Of a stretch of DNA of 64,000 nucleotides, positions 17,569 through 25,861 are shown one piece after another. Where the stretch lies: NCBI GenBank assembly GCA_016124955.1, contig WGMR01000009.1, forward strand, positions 62,001 through 126,000, in the 5' to 3' direction. The notes beneath the pieces were generated by a model. It made no database searches. It saw nothing but the letters and a program-made list of their open reading frames with translations, and was not told the origin of the DNA. Within the stretch, counting starts at the first letter, position 1; every line of letters starts with the position of its first letter. The position numbers and the translations under genes were made by a program. This DNA is from Alphaproteobacteria bacterium. Its GTDB lineage: Bacteria > Pseudomonadota > Alphaproteobacteria > UBA9219 > RFNS01.

Positions 17569-18104
17569 GCATGCATGCTATGCGCAGGATGATGCTGCGC
17601 TTTACGCCGCTATTGCGCGAAGCGCGGACGGCGCTGGCCGCAAAATACAACCCGGATTGGGAAGCGCAGCCGCGCGTGCCCGCGGGCAACCCCGGCGGCG
17701 GGCAATGGACTGATGGAGAAGCAATAGTTGATGTTAACGGGCCGGGCGCAGAAAATTCGTTGCTTGATATTTATGTTGATGACTGCCCCTAGATCCCGCC
17801 ATTGCGCCCTGGGAGCTGTTGTTGATAAATGACAGGGTTAGAACAATTCTGGGTTTTGTCTTCAGCCGTGCTGCCGGTAAACCTTATTATACAATAGGCA
17901 AACAAAGATATTCTTCCCATGCTCTTGGTCAAATGGAAGCGAGGGGGTATTCCGCCATCAGTGGTCACAAATGCTATCAAGCAGGGCGCGGCGAGACGAT
18001 CTTTCAACAATGCAACGACTTATTATGATAAAATAAACAATGTTACGGTTGTTGTTGGCAATACGACCAGACAGGTAGTAATGGTGAGGAAGGGATCTCC
18101 GTGA
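17565..18104 (+). pseudogene. cassette 4: DUF4258-like toxin gene with two frameshifts
   Basis: The front frame (17565-17792) has LAAKYNPDWEAQPR, the intact GNPGGGQWTDGE linker, then stops. The continuation is found one frame over from 17783 (LDPAIAPWELLLINDRVRT ... SSHALGQMEARG) and then back in the first frame (IPPSVVTNAIKQG ... YYDKINNVTVVVGNTTRQVV). The joined C terminus has the DUF4258 plan: a HAL-RM-like helix, RGI---V--AI, then a TYYD-----VVV hairpin. The shifts fall at a C4 run near 17786 and a G5 run near 17944, so sequencing error must be excluded. It starts at a GTGA overlap. Confidence 0.65.
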
Positions 18105-18355
18105 TGCAGGAAGAAAAGGCAAAAGCCGTTCGCCGTATTCTGAACGTTGAGTGGAACCCGGCCGGTATTCCAATACAACCGGACGACGACGAATACGATT
18201 CTTATGTTGCCGTGATTCTACAAAAAAAGTGGAGCCAAACGGAACCGGAGGCTTATCTTGGAAGCCTTGAATATACCATACTGGGTGCAAAGATCGGCAA
18301 GGCAAGACGAGCTGTTGCCGCCAGCGTCGCTGAAAAGATTTTGTCTGTTTTATAG
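18104..18355 (+). CDS. cassette 4: immunity-like protein (DUF1871-like)
   Basis: An 83-residue protein. ATG 18104 overlaps the toxin-like stop by one base. It contains RRILNVEWNPAGIPIQPDDDEYDSYV, close to the WNP-G-----DEYDS pattern of DUF1871-type small proteins, followed by an amphipathic C-terminal helix. It is unrelated to the partners in cassettes 1-3, matching the unrelated toxin-like domain before it. The immunity role is inferred. AT-rich compared with the neighbouring phage genes. Confidence 0.66.
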   Translation: MQEEKAKAVRRILNVEWNPAGIPIQPDDDEYDSYVAVILQKKWSQTEPEAYLGSLEYTILGAKIGKARRAVAASVAEKILSVL

Positions 18356-18409
18356 CCGTCTGTATTTGTGAATAACAGCCGCTCTTAACCCGCGGAACAC
18401 CCCATCCCC

Positions 18410-18442
18410 GCCGCACCGGCCTTCGCCGGCGCGGCTTTTTTT
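18410..18442 (+). terminator. intrinsic terminator after cassette 4
   Basis: An 11-base-pair GC stem (18410-18420 with 18425-18435, one mismatch) closed by a CTTC loop, followed by seven T. It lies between the cassette and DUF2793; the next ribosome site begins only a few bases later. Confidence 0.85.
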
Positions 18443-18461
18443 GTTGCAGAAGGAGGCAGAC

Positions 18462-19055
18462 ATGGCCAACACACCCACTATCGCGATGCCCTATCTGGTG
18501 GCTTCGCAGGTGCAGAAGGAAGTGACGCACAACGATGCGTTGAACGACCTCGATTTCACTGCGCAGGCTTCCGCGCATGACCGCGATCTGAATGCGCCGC
18601 CGGGTTCGCCCGCGCAAGGCGATTGCTATGTGATCGGCCCTTCGCCCAGCGGCGCATGGAGCGGCAGTGCGGGCGCGCTCGCGGGTTATTATTCCGGCTG
18701 GCGCATCAAAACGCCTTCGGCCGGCTGGCGCGCATGGCTGCGCGACGAAGGCAGGCTGGCTTATTACACCGGCAGCGGCTGGGGCAACCTCGCGACGCCG
18801 TTCCTTGAAGGCGCGGCCACGTGGGACCCGGCCAACCTCGCGGACGGCGCGGGGGAAACTTCCGCCGCCATCACCGTGACGGGCGCCGCCTTCGGCGATT
18901 TTGCGTTCGCGGCCGCGCCCTATGACCTGCAGGGCATTACCTGCACCGCCTATGTTTCGGCCGCCGATACGGTGCGCATTCGCATACAGAACGAAACCGG
19001 CGGCGCGATCGATCTCGCTTCCGGCGCATGGAAAGTGCGGGTCATCAAGCAATGA
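18462..19055 (+). CDS. DUF2793 phage protein
   Basis: A 197-residue protein with the DUF2793 signature: TPTIAMPYLVASQVQKEVTHNDALN, then PPGSPAQGDCYVIGPSPSGAWSG and YYSGWRIKTPSAGWRAWL. A perfect AAGGAGG precedes ATG 18462. The family is common at the end of alphaproteobacterial prophage tail modules, probably as a fiber or tail-associated protein. It overlaps the next gene (ATGA). Confidence 0.9.
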   Translation: MANTPTIAMPYLVASQVQKEVTHNDALNDLDFTAQASAHDRDLNAPPGSPAQGDCYVIGPSPSGAWSGSAGALAGYYSGWRIKTPSAGWRAWLRDEGRLAYYTGSGWGNLATPFLEGAATWDPANLADGAGETSAAITVTGAAFGDFAFAAAPYDLQGITCTAYVSAADTVRIRIQNETGGAIDLASGAWKVRVIKQ

Positions 19056-19366
19056 AAAGCGGCATAAAGACGAAGATGAAATCGTTCGATCAGGCGGTGC
19101 GCGGCGGCTGGCACCTTGACAGGCGCGTTCCCTTGGCGCTGATCCTCGCCATTATTTTGCAAACCTTTACCGCCGTGTGGTGGGCCAGTGCGCAGGCGCA
19201 GCTCAATGATTTTCAGGATACGCATCTCGGCCGGCTCGATATCCAGCTGGAAAAGGCCGCCGCCGGGCAGGAGCTTTCCGGCGTTCGCCTCGCCCGGATC
19301 GAGGAGCGCGTGGGCGCGGTGCAGGAAACCTTGCAGCGCATCGAAAAAAACCTCGGGCGGCGATGA
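19052..19366 (+). CDS. small membrane protein of the lysis module
   Basis: A 104-residue protein with one strong membrane helix (VPLALILAIILQTFTAVWWASA, about residues 26-47) and a C-terminal coiled coil (ARIEERVGAVQETLQRIEK). ATG 19052 overlaps the DUF2793 stop, and its own stop overlaps the endolysin start (ATGA). Position suggests a pinholin, spanin-like or holin-accessory role, which is not proven. Confidence 0.72.
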   Translation: MKSGIKTKMKSFDQAVRGGWHLDRRVPLALILAIILQTFTAVWWASAQAQLNDFQDTHLGRLDIQLEKAAAGQELSGVRLARIEERVGAVQETLQRIEKNLGRR

Positions 19367-19854
19367 TGGACGGCACATTCGCTGCTTCCGGTACCCATGC
19401 CGCCGAAATTTTTCCGCGGCGCGCGAATGAAGCCGGGATTGCCCTGATCAGGGAATTCGAAGGGCTGCGGCTTGAAGCCTATCTTTGTCCGGGCGGGATT
19501 TTTACCGTGGGCTACGGCCACACCAGAAGCGCGCGCGCGGGCATGAAGATCACGCGCGATCAGGCCGATGCGCTGCTCGATGCCGATTTGCGCGTGTACG
19601 AACATGCGGTGGCGCGGCATGTTCTGGTGCCGCTGACCGACAACCAGTTCGCCGCGCTTGTAAGCTTCACCTTTAACGTCGGCATCACGAACTTCATCGG
19701 CTCCAAGCTTTTGCGGCTTTTAAACCGGGGCTGGTACGAACAGGTGCCGGCGCAGCTATCGCGCTGGGTGCATGCGCGCGGCGAGGCGATGGGCGGGCTG
19801 GCGCGGCGGCGGCGGGCCGAAGCGATGTTGTGGAATACGCAGGACCGGGCATGA
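19363..19854 (+). CDS. endolysin, GH24 lysozyme
   Basis: A 163-residue phage lysozyme that cleaves the peptidoglycan sugar backbone. The lambdoid catalytic spacing E-x8-C-x5-T is present (EGLRLEAYLC, then T in FTVGYGHT). Further family segments are ITRDQADALLDADL and LVSFTFNVG. No signal peptide is seen, so release depends on the holin. Overlaps both neighbours by four bases. Confidence 0.93.
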   Translation: MMDGTFAASGTHAAEIFPRRANEAGIALIREFEGLRLEAYLCPGGIFTVGYGHTRSARAGMKITRDQADALLDADLRVYEHAVARHVLVPLTDNQFAALVSFTFNVGITNFIGSKLLRLLNRGWYEQVPAQLSRWVHARGEAMGGLARRRRAEAMLWNTQDRA

Positions 19855-20273
19855 TCGGCATCGATAACGCGATCGGGCTGGGCGTTACGGCGCTGGCCCG
19901 GCTGTTTGACCGCCTGATCCCCGACCCGGTCGCGCGTGAAGCGGCCAAGGCCGCGCTTTTGCGGGAAGAAAACCGGCAGGCGCTGGAGGAAATGCAGGCT
20001 TCGCTTTCCGCCATCCTTGCCGAGGCGAACAGCGCCGACCCGTGGACCAGCCGCGCGCGCCCCACCTTTCTTTATGTCATTTATATCATGATATTGATGT
20101 GCGTGTTCGGCGCCATCGTCGGCATTTGGTATCCGGGCGAGGTGTTCCAGGCTTCGGAAAACCTGAACCGGCTTTTGAAGGCTATTCCGGGCGAGCTGTA
20201 CAGCCTTTTTGCCGTCGGGTATCTGGGCTACACCGGCGCGCGCAGCATTGATAAATGGCGGGCGGGGAAATAG
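19851..20273 (+). CDS. holin, GTA 3-TM family
   Basis: A 140-residue protein. ATG 19851 overlaps the endolysin stop (ATGA). It has the 3-TM GTA-release holin plan: an N-terminal helix, an ENRQALEEMQASLSAI linker, WTSRARPTFLYVIYIMILM, and a last helix LFAVGYLGYTGARSIDKW. It permits endolysin escape. It is the last phage gene; the convergent pheA stop lies only four bases away. Confidence 0.9.
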   Translation: MIGIDNAIGLGVTALARLFDRLIPDPVAREAAKAALLREENRQALEEMQASLSAILAEANSADPWTSRARPTFLYVIYIMILMCVFGAIVGIWYPGEVFQASENLNRLLKAIPGELYSLFAVGYLGYTGARSIDKWRAGK

Positions 20274-20277
20274 ACGC

Positions 20278-21132
20278 TTACGGATGTTCGCTGCGGAACT
20301 TGTGCGCGGGATAGACGCCAAGCAACCTGATCTCGCTGGCAAAAAACCCGAGCTCTTCCAGCGCCAGCCTGACCGGCTTGTCTTCCGGGTGGCCTTCGAA
20401 ATCGATATAGAATTGCGCGGCCGTAAAGCGCCCGTCGATCAGATAGCTTTCCAGCTTGGTGATGTTGATGCCGTTGCTGGCGAAGCCGCCAAGCGCCTTA
20501 TAGAGCGCGGCGGGCACGCTGCGCACGCGGAAAATGATGGATGTGATAACCGGCCCGTTGCCCGGCGGCGGCGTTTTTGCTTCGCGCGATATGATGAAAA
20601 AGCGCGTGGTATTGCCGCGCTCGTCCGCGATATCGGCCGCGAGGCTTTCGAGCCCGTAGATTTTCCCCGCCAGTTCCGATGCGATCACGGATGCCGATTT
20701 ATCGTTCATGTCGGTCAGCACGGAAGCCGCGCCCGCGGTATCGCCCTTGATCACCGGCCTGATGTTGTGCTTGCGCAAAAACTTCCGGCACTGCGCCAGC
20801 GCGTGCACATGGCTGTGCGCGGTTTTTATATCGCCTAGCTTCGTGCCCGGCAGCGCCAGCAAATGGTGGACCACGGGCTGATAATGTTCCCCCACCACAT
20901 GCAGTTGCCCGTGCGGCAGCAGGTGGTGCACGTCGGCGACCCGCCCGGCGATCGAATTTTCGATCGCGATCATGCCCAGGGTCGCGCGGCCTTCGGTGAC
21001 GGCTGCGAATACATCATCGAACGACAGGCAGGGCATGGTGGTATAATCCGGGTGCACCGTGCGGCAGGCGAGATCGGAATAGGCGCCCTCCGCCCCCTGA
21101 AACGCTATGGTTTTACCGTTGTCTGAAGCCAT
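20278..21132 (-). CDS. pheA: prephenate dehydratase
   Basis: A 284-residue enzyme converting prephenate to phenylpyruvate for phenylalanine synthesis. ATG 21132 (MASDNGKTIAFQGAEGAYS) fits the family start; a longer frame from 21174 has no ribosome site. The catalytic TRF motif is in GNTTRFFII, and IAIENSIAG is present. The C-terminal ACT domain has LESYLIDGRFTAAQFYIDFEGH, where the usual ESRP is ESYL, a frequent alphaproteobacterial variant. Stands alone, convergent with the phage holin. Confidence 0.95.
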   Translation of the reverse strand: MASDNGKTIAFQGAEGAYSDLACRTVHPDYTTMPCLSFDDVFAAVTEGRATLGMIAIENSIAGRVADVHHLLPHGQLHVVGEHYQPVVHHLLALPGTKLGDIKTAHSHVHALAQCRKFLRKHNIRPVIKGDTAGAASVLTDMNDKSASVIASELAGKIYGLESLAADIADERGNTTRFFIISREAKTPPPGNGPVITSIIFRVRSVPAALYKALGGFASNGINITKLESYLIDGRFTAAQFYIDFEGHPEDKPVRLALEELGFFASEIRLLGVYPAHKFRSEHP

Positions 21133-21336
21133 CCGAACCTTACCTGTCCTGTTTTCGCCCGCCTTTAAGTCCACGCCTATATATATGCATGGTTACGGGT
21201 CGTTTCGCCAAGGAAACTGGCAGGCCGCGCGATTTTAGGCAACTGTTGCAGCCGGGGCCTTGCCGCCCGCGTAAAACCTGCCTAAACATACGTTCCTGCA
21301 CCGTTTTTCCCAGAATTGCCGGGGGCGTATTTTCGC

Positions 21337-21876
21337 ATGTCGGGTTTCGAGCTGAACAAGATTATGGGCGCCATCCTTCTCGCGGCGCTGGTCGCCTGCC
21401 TTGCGGGTTTTGTCGCGCATGTTGTCGTGCATCCGCACGAGGGCGGCGAGAAAGCCTATGTTGTGGAAGGCGTGGGCGAAGAAACCGGCACCGCCGTTGC
21501 CGCCGCGCCCGCCGGGCCGGAACCGATTGCCGCGCTGCTGGCTTCGGCCGATGTTGCGGCGGGGCAGAAAGTTTCGCGCGCCTGCGCTGCCTGCCACGAT
21601 TTCACCAAGGGCGGGCCCAACAAGGTGGGGCCGAACCTTTACGGCATTGTGATGAACAAGCACGGCCATATGGAAGGGTTCAGTTATTCCGATGGCATGA
21701 TGGGCATGCATGATAAGGTCTGGACCTATGACGAGCTGAACGAGTTTCTCTATAACCCGAAGGCCTATGTTCCCGGCACCAAGATGGCCTTCGCCGGCAT
21801 CAAAAAGACGCAGGACCGCGCGAATTTGATCGCCTATCTGCGCACATTGGCCGACAGCCCGGCTTCCCTGCCGTAA
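21337..21876 (+). CDS. membrane-anchored cytochrome c (class I)
   Basis: A 179-residue protein. The N terminus is an uncleaved membrane anchor (IMGAILLAALVACLAGFVAHVVV), then an acidic Ala/Pro linker, then a cytochrome c domain with heme-binding CAACH and axial Met in PGTKMAFAG. It resembles CycM/c552-type carriers between the bc1 complex and oxidases, facing the periplasm. ATG 21337 is chosen because it starts just before the anchor. Confidence 0.92.
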   Translation: MSGFELNKIMGAILLAALVACLAGFVAHVVVHPHEGGEKAYVVEGVGEETGTAVAAAPAGPEPIAALLASADVAAGQKVSRACAACHDFTKGGPNKVGPNLYGIVMNKHGHMEGFSYSDGMMGMHDKVWTYDELNEFLYNPKAYVPGTKMAFAGIKKTQDRANLIAYLRTLADSPASLP

Positions 21877-21978
21877 AATCACGCCCGGACCCTGTGCGGA
21901 TCCGCGTTTTTAGCGGCTTTCATCATGCACGGCTTTCCTCTATCGTGGCGCAGCCTTAACCCCCGTAAAGCTGCGCAT

Positions 21979-22797
21979 ATGCCTCTTGTGTTCGAAATTC
22001 CGGATGAATTCCCCGCCCTTGCCGCGCGGCTGGCCGATGCCGCGGGCGCCGTTATCCGCCCCTATTTCCGCGCGCTGCCCGGTATCGATTTCAAATCCGA
22101 CAGTTCCCCCGTCACGCTGGCCGACCGCGAAGCCGAAAGTGCGATGCGCGATATTTTGCGCACCGCGCGCCCGGGCGATGGCGTGTGGGGCGAGGAGCAC
22201 GGCGCGGAAAATATGGACGCAGAATGGGTCTGGACGCTGGACCCGGTTGACGGCACGCGCGCTTTTACCGCCGGCAAGCCGCTGTTTGGCACGCTGATCG
22301 GGCTGATGCATCAGGCCGCGCCGGTTTACGGGGTGCTCGATCAGCCAATCATGAACGAACGCTGGGAAGGCGGCATCGGACGCCCCGCGCAGCTGAACGG
22401 CAAGCCCGCCCGCGCCCGCGCCTGCGCTTCGCTGGGCCACGCCTATCTCAACACCACAACGCCCGATATGTTTTCGCCCGGCGAATGGCGCGCCTTCAAG
22501 GCGCTTTCGGCAAAGACGCGCGACACGCTTTACGGCGGCGATTGCTATGCCTATGGCTTGCTGGCTTCCGGCCATATCGACCTTGTGGCGGAAGCCGATT
22601 TGAAATTGCATGATTACGCGGCGCTTGCGCCGATCGTCGATGCCGCCGGCGGTATCATGACCGATTGGCAGGGCAGGGCGCTCAACCGCGATTCGGCCGT
22701 TTCGGGATCCGCCTGCGTGCTTGCATCCGGCGACCGCGCCTTGCATGCGGGCGCGGTTGAATTGTTGCACGCTGCCGAACGGGACACGGCGCGCTGA
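21979..22797 (+). CDS. hisN: inositol-monophosphatase-fold phosphatase, histidinol-phosphatase-like
   Basis: A 272-residue Mg-dependent phosphatase. Metal-binding motifs are GEEHG and DPVDGTRAF, and the C-terminal motif is VAEADLKLHDYAAL with IVDAAGGIMTDWQG. The LKLHDYAAL form, rather than WD--A, points to the HisN branch (histidinol-phosphate phosphatase). ATG 21979 gives the family start. Its stop shares a base with the next gene's start, so they are cotranscribed. The substrate is inferred. Confidence 0.85.
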   Translation: MPLVFEIPDEFPALAARLADAAGAVIRPYFRALPGIDFKSDSSPVTLADREAESAMRDILRTARPGDGVWGEEHGAENMDAEWVWTLDPVDGTRAFTAGKPLFGTLIGLMHQAAPVYGVLDQPIMNERWEGGIGRPAQLNGKPARARACASLGHAYLNTTTPDMFSPGEWRAFKALSAKTRDTLYGGDCYAYGLLASGHIDLVAEADLKLHDYAALAPIVDAAGGIMTDWQGRALNRDSAVSGSACVLASGDRALHAGAVELLHAAERDTAR

Positions 22798-23771
22798 TGC
22801 TGCGTGCCGGGATCATCCTCGCCCTGCTCGGCCTTGCGGCCGCGATCGGCCTTGTTGCGTGGCACGGGGCCGATGACGTGTTGGAGGCCTTCGGCGCCGC
22901 GGGCTGGGGCATCGTGTGGGCCAGCCTGTATCATATTTTCCCGCTTATCATCGCCGCGCGCGGCTGGCAGGTTTTGATGCCGGGGCGCGGACGGCCGGGG
23001 CTCGGGTTCATGTGGCTTGTGCTGTGGCTGCGCGTTTCCATGAACAACCTTTTGCCCGTGGCGCGCATCGGCGGCGAGGTGCTGGCGGCGCGGGTGATGA
23101 TCAAGCACGGCATTTCCAAAGCGACGGCGGTGGCCAGCGTCGTGGTCGATACCACGGTTTCGGTGATCACGGTCTTGATGTTTTCGCTTACGGGCATCCT
23201 GTTGCTGGCCTGGCACGACCCCGGCACCGATATCATGCTGCAATTGCTGGCGGGCGTGGCGGTGGCGGCGCCGGTTGTTGCCGCGCTGGTGGCGGTGCAG
23301 CGCGCCGGGTTTTTCGGCCTGTTCGCCAAGATGGTCAAATGGTTCGGCGGCGACCGGCTTAAGGAATTCGCCGGCACCGGCGCGCGTTTCGACCGCGCGA
23401 TCCGCGCCATGTATCGCCGCCGCGGCCGCGTTTTCGAAAGCGGTTTCTGGATTTTGCTTTCCTGGATGTCCGGCGCGGGCAACATATGGCTCGCGCTCTG
23501 GTTCCTTGGCCACCCGCTTTCGGTGCTCGATTGCCTGATCATCGAAGCCATGATCCAGGCCGCCAGCAGCCTCGCTTTTGCGGTGCCCGCCGCGCTGGGC
23601 GCGCAGGAAGGGGCGTTCTTTTTCTTCGGCGGTTTGCTCGGGCTTTCGCCCGAAGTTGCGCTGGCTCTGGCGTTGATGCGCCGCTGCCGTGATATCATTA
23701 TCTATGTGCCCGGCCTGATCGCGTGGCAGATCAAGGAAGGCCACTGGCTTTTGCGGAAAAAGACCGCCTAG
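22797..23771 (+). CDS. UPF0104 / HpnL-like flippase-type membrane protein
   Basis: A 324-residue protein with about eight membrane helices, of the lysylphosphatidylglycerol-synthase TM family. Signatures are NNLLPVARIGGEVLAARVM and VPAALGAQEGAFFFFGGLLGL. HpnL members are tied to hopanoid biosynthesis; other members flip lipid-linked sugars. Coupled to the hisN-like gene by a one-base overlap and convergent with PIG-L and GT4 genes. HpnL identity is plausible; no other hopanoid gene is in the window. Confidence 0.82.
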   Translation: MLRAGIILALLGLAAAIGLVAWHGADDVLEAFGAAGWGIVWASLYHIFPLIIAARGWQVLMPGRGRPGLGFMWLVLWLRVSMNNLLPVARIGGEVLAARVMIKHGISKATAVASVVVDTTVSVITVLMFSLTGILLLAWHDPGTDIMLQLLAGVAVAAPVVAALVAVQRAGFFGLFAKMVKWFGGDRLKEFAGTGARFDRAIRAMYRRRGRVFESGFWILLSWMSGAGNIWLALWFLGHPLSVLDCLIIEAMIQAASSLAFAVPAALGAQEGAFFFFGGLLGLSPEVALALALMRRCRDIIIYVPGLIAWQIKEGHWLLRKKTA

Positions 23772-23774
23772 AAA

Positions 23775-24542
23775 CTAGAAAACGGTGTGACGGAAAGCCG
23801 CGATCGCCTGCGAAACATTGGTGCTTGTCGTGCGGTCGATACGCGGGTGGCGCAGCGGCACCCAGTGAAAGCGCGCATACCATAATGTTCCCGTATGCGG
23901 CGGCTTGCCGTAATCATGGGCAGGCAGGGGCCGGAAGCTTTCGCGTTCTACGCCGACATAACCCAGGTTTTTTTGTTCCGAAGCATAGAGCCGCAACAAT
24001 TTTCGCTTGCGGCTCTGTTCCTCGGGCGTAAGCGCGATGACGGTATCGTTTACACCCGCTTGCGGAAATGTTTGTGCGCAAGCGCGGCCGCCACAATAAT
24101 TGTAGGCCGCGAATTCCAGCACCGGTATATCCTTGTTCAGCACGCTGGCAGCGCCGCTGGCGGCATCGTGATCCGGATGTCCGCCTTCGTAGGCCAGCAC
24201 CCAAAGCTGATCGATATCGTATTTGGCGGCGTGCCACTTCACCTCGTTCACCATATCATGCAAATAAAAGCGCAGGCTGCGCGTCGGCCGCGCTGCTCCG
24301 CCGACGATTTTTGCGCCCAGCGCCAGCGCGGCCTTTTCCGCTTCAAGCCGCCGCGCACGCACGAAGAAATCGTGGCGGTGTCGTTGCCACGGCCACAGTA
24401 TTTCGCGCGCGATCACGCCCGTGGTCAGGAAATAGATGAAAACCTCCGCCCCCGCCGCGCGGGCACGCGCGATCGCGGCGGCGCATGCCACCACTTCGTC
24501 ATCCGGGTGCGGCGCGAGCATAAGGATGCGTTTGCCGAACAT
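23775..24542 (-). CDS. PIG-L / LmbE-family deacetylase
   Basis: A 255-residue zinc-dependent N-deacetylase, acting on GlcNAc-type groups. The zinc motifs are LAPHPDDEVVAC near the N terminus and GGHPDHDAA in the middle. ATG 24542 overlaps the upstream glycosyltransferase stop by one base, so the pair likely builds one glycoconjugate. The substrate is unknown. Confidence 0.88.
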   Translation of the reverse strand: MFGKRILMLAPHPDDEVVACAAAIARARAAGAEVFIYFLTTGVIAREILWPWQRHRHDFFVRARRLEAEKAALALGAKIVGGAARPTRSLRFYLHDMVNEVKWHAAKYDIDQLWVLAYEGGHPDHDAASGAASVLNKDIPVLEFAAYNYCGGRACAQTFPQAGVNDTVIALTPEEQSRKRKLLRLYASEQKNLGYVGVERESFRPLPAHDYGKPPHTGTLWYARFHWVPLRHPRIDRTTSTNVSQAIAAFRHTVF

Positions 24543-25807
24543 CACGCGGCACGCTTGGTTTGCGCCGTGCCCGCCGCCAGCTGCCAGAGGGGGTAAAAAT
24601 CTTCCCGCAGCACGGTATCCCAGCCGACGATCATGCCCTGCGCGCAGGTTTCGGTGGCCCGGCGCAAATCTTGCGCGCCTTCGCCCTGCATAAGGGTTGC
24701 AAGTTCGCGCAAGGCGGCGGCCCAGGCATCGGCGCCGCCCGCAATGGCGCGCAGCGCGGGCGAAGGCGGAAACATTTGCGCGACGCCGTTCGCTTCCGCC
24801 ACAAGCGCGGGCAGACCGCAGGAAAGCGCCTCGATCGTCGCCATGCTGCGGATCTCGACCTCCGACGGGTGCGCAAGCAGATCGGCGCTTGCATAGAGCG
24901 CGGCAAGTTCGGCGGGCGGCAGGAAGCCGGCCACGGTGGCGTTATGCGGCAGGCGGCGGCGCACTTCCGCTTCAGCAGGGCCGACGCCTGCGGTGACAAG
25001 GTGCAGCGGCAAGCCGCCGGCGACGCAGCGTTCGACCGCGTCGATCAGCGTATAGATGTTCTTGCCCTCATCCATGCGGCCGACGAACACGACAATGACA
25101 TGGCCCGGGCGCACGCCGAAGCGCGCCTCGGTCGCCGCGCGGTCGCGCCGCTGCGGGTTGAAAACGGTTTTATCGATTCCCAGCCGCAGTTTATGGATGC
25201 GGCTTTGCCCCAGAATTTCCGCGCCGCTGGCAAGATCAATAGGCCGCGAGGCCAGCGCATGGCTGCAAAGACGTAAATGCCGGGCGAAACGCCTTTGCAT
25301 CGCCGCCTGTTTGCGCGCGGGCAGCCGCCAGCCTTCGATCACCATACGCGAAAGCGCGCCGCGCCCCAGAATTCCCTCGATCGCCTTGGCCATAAAAATG
25401 CGGGCATAGGCAGGCTGATCGGTATGGAAGGAATGGGTCAGCGGCACGCCGCGCCGCGCCGCCACGCGTTCGGCCGTGCGGGCGAAGGCAAAGAACGCAT
25501 CGGTGGTGTGAATAACATCGCGGTCTTCGAGTTCGCGCGCCAGCGCCGGATGGTAGGGCGCGAGATCGGTGTGATCGGGGATATAGGGCAGGAATTTGAG
25601 TTTCGCGGTGCTGAAGATTTGCGGCAACTGGCGGATGCGCACGTTTTGCGAAAGCTCTTCGGTTTTTTCGGCCCCGGAAAAATAAACCGTGAGATCGAGC
25701 GGCAGCGCGGCCCGGGCCGCCGCCGCCGCCACGCGCTCCCAGCCCTTGACGTGCCCGCCCGAGCCGGGGGAGCGAACAAGATCAATCAGCGCGGCGACTT
25801 TCAGCAT
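24542..25807 (-). CDS. glycosyltransferase, GT4 family
   Basis: A 421-residue GT-B enzyme. The N-terminal half carries an acceptor domain with LVRSPGSGGHVKG. The C-terminal half has FVGRMDEGKNI and the donor-binding E-x7-E region EVEIRSMATIEALSCGLP. ATG 25807 (MLKVAALIDLV) is chosen over the longer frame because it is followed directly by the first Rossmann strand. Operon with the PIG-L deacetylase. Confidence 0.88.
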   Translation of the reverse strand: MLKVAALIDLVRSPGSGGHVKGWERVAAAAARAALPLDLTVYFSGAEKTEELSQNVRIRQLPQIFSTAKLKFLPYIPDHTDLAPYHPALARELEDRDVIHTTDAFFAFARTAERVAARRGVPLTHSFHTDQPAYARIFMAKAIEGILGRGALSRMVIEGWRLPARKQAAMQRRFARHLRLCSHALASRPIDLASGAEILGQSRIHKLRLGIDKTVFNPQRRDRAATEARFGVRPGHVIVVFVGRMDEGKNIYTLIDAVERCVAGGLPLHLVTAGVGPAEAEVRRRLPHNATVAGFLPPAELAALYASADLLAHPSEVEIRSMATIEALSCGLPALVAEANGVAQMFPPSPALRAIAGGADAWAAALRELATLMQGEGAQDLRRATETCAQGMIVGWDTVLREDFYPLWQLAAGTAQTKRAA

Positions 25808-25861
25808 GGCTTCATCCGGTATTTTGCGGTGCCTGGCTTGTGCGGTATTATCGCGCCCGCC

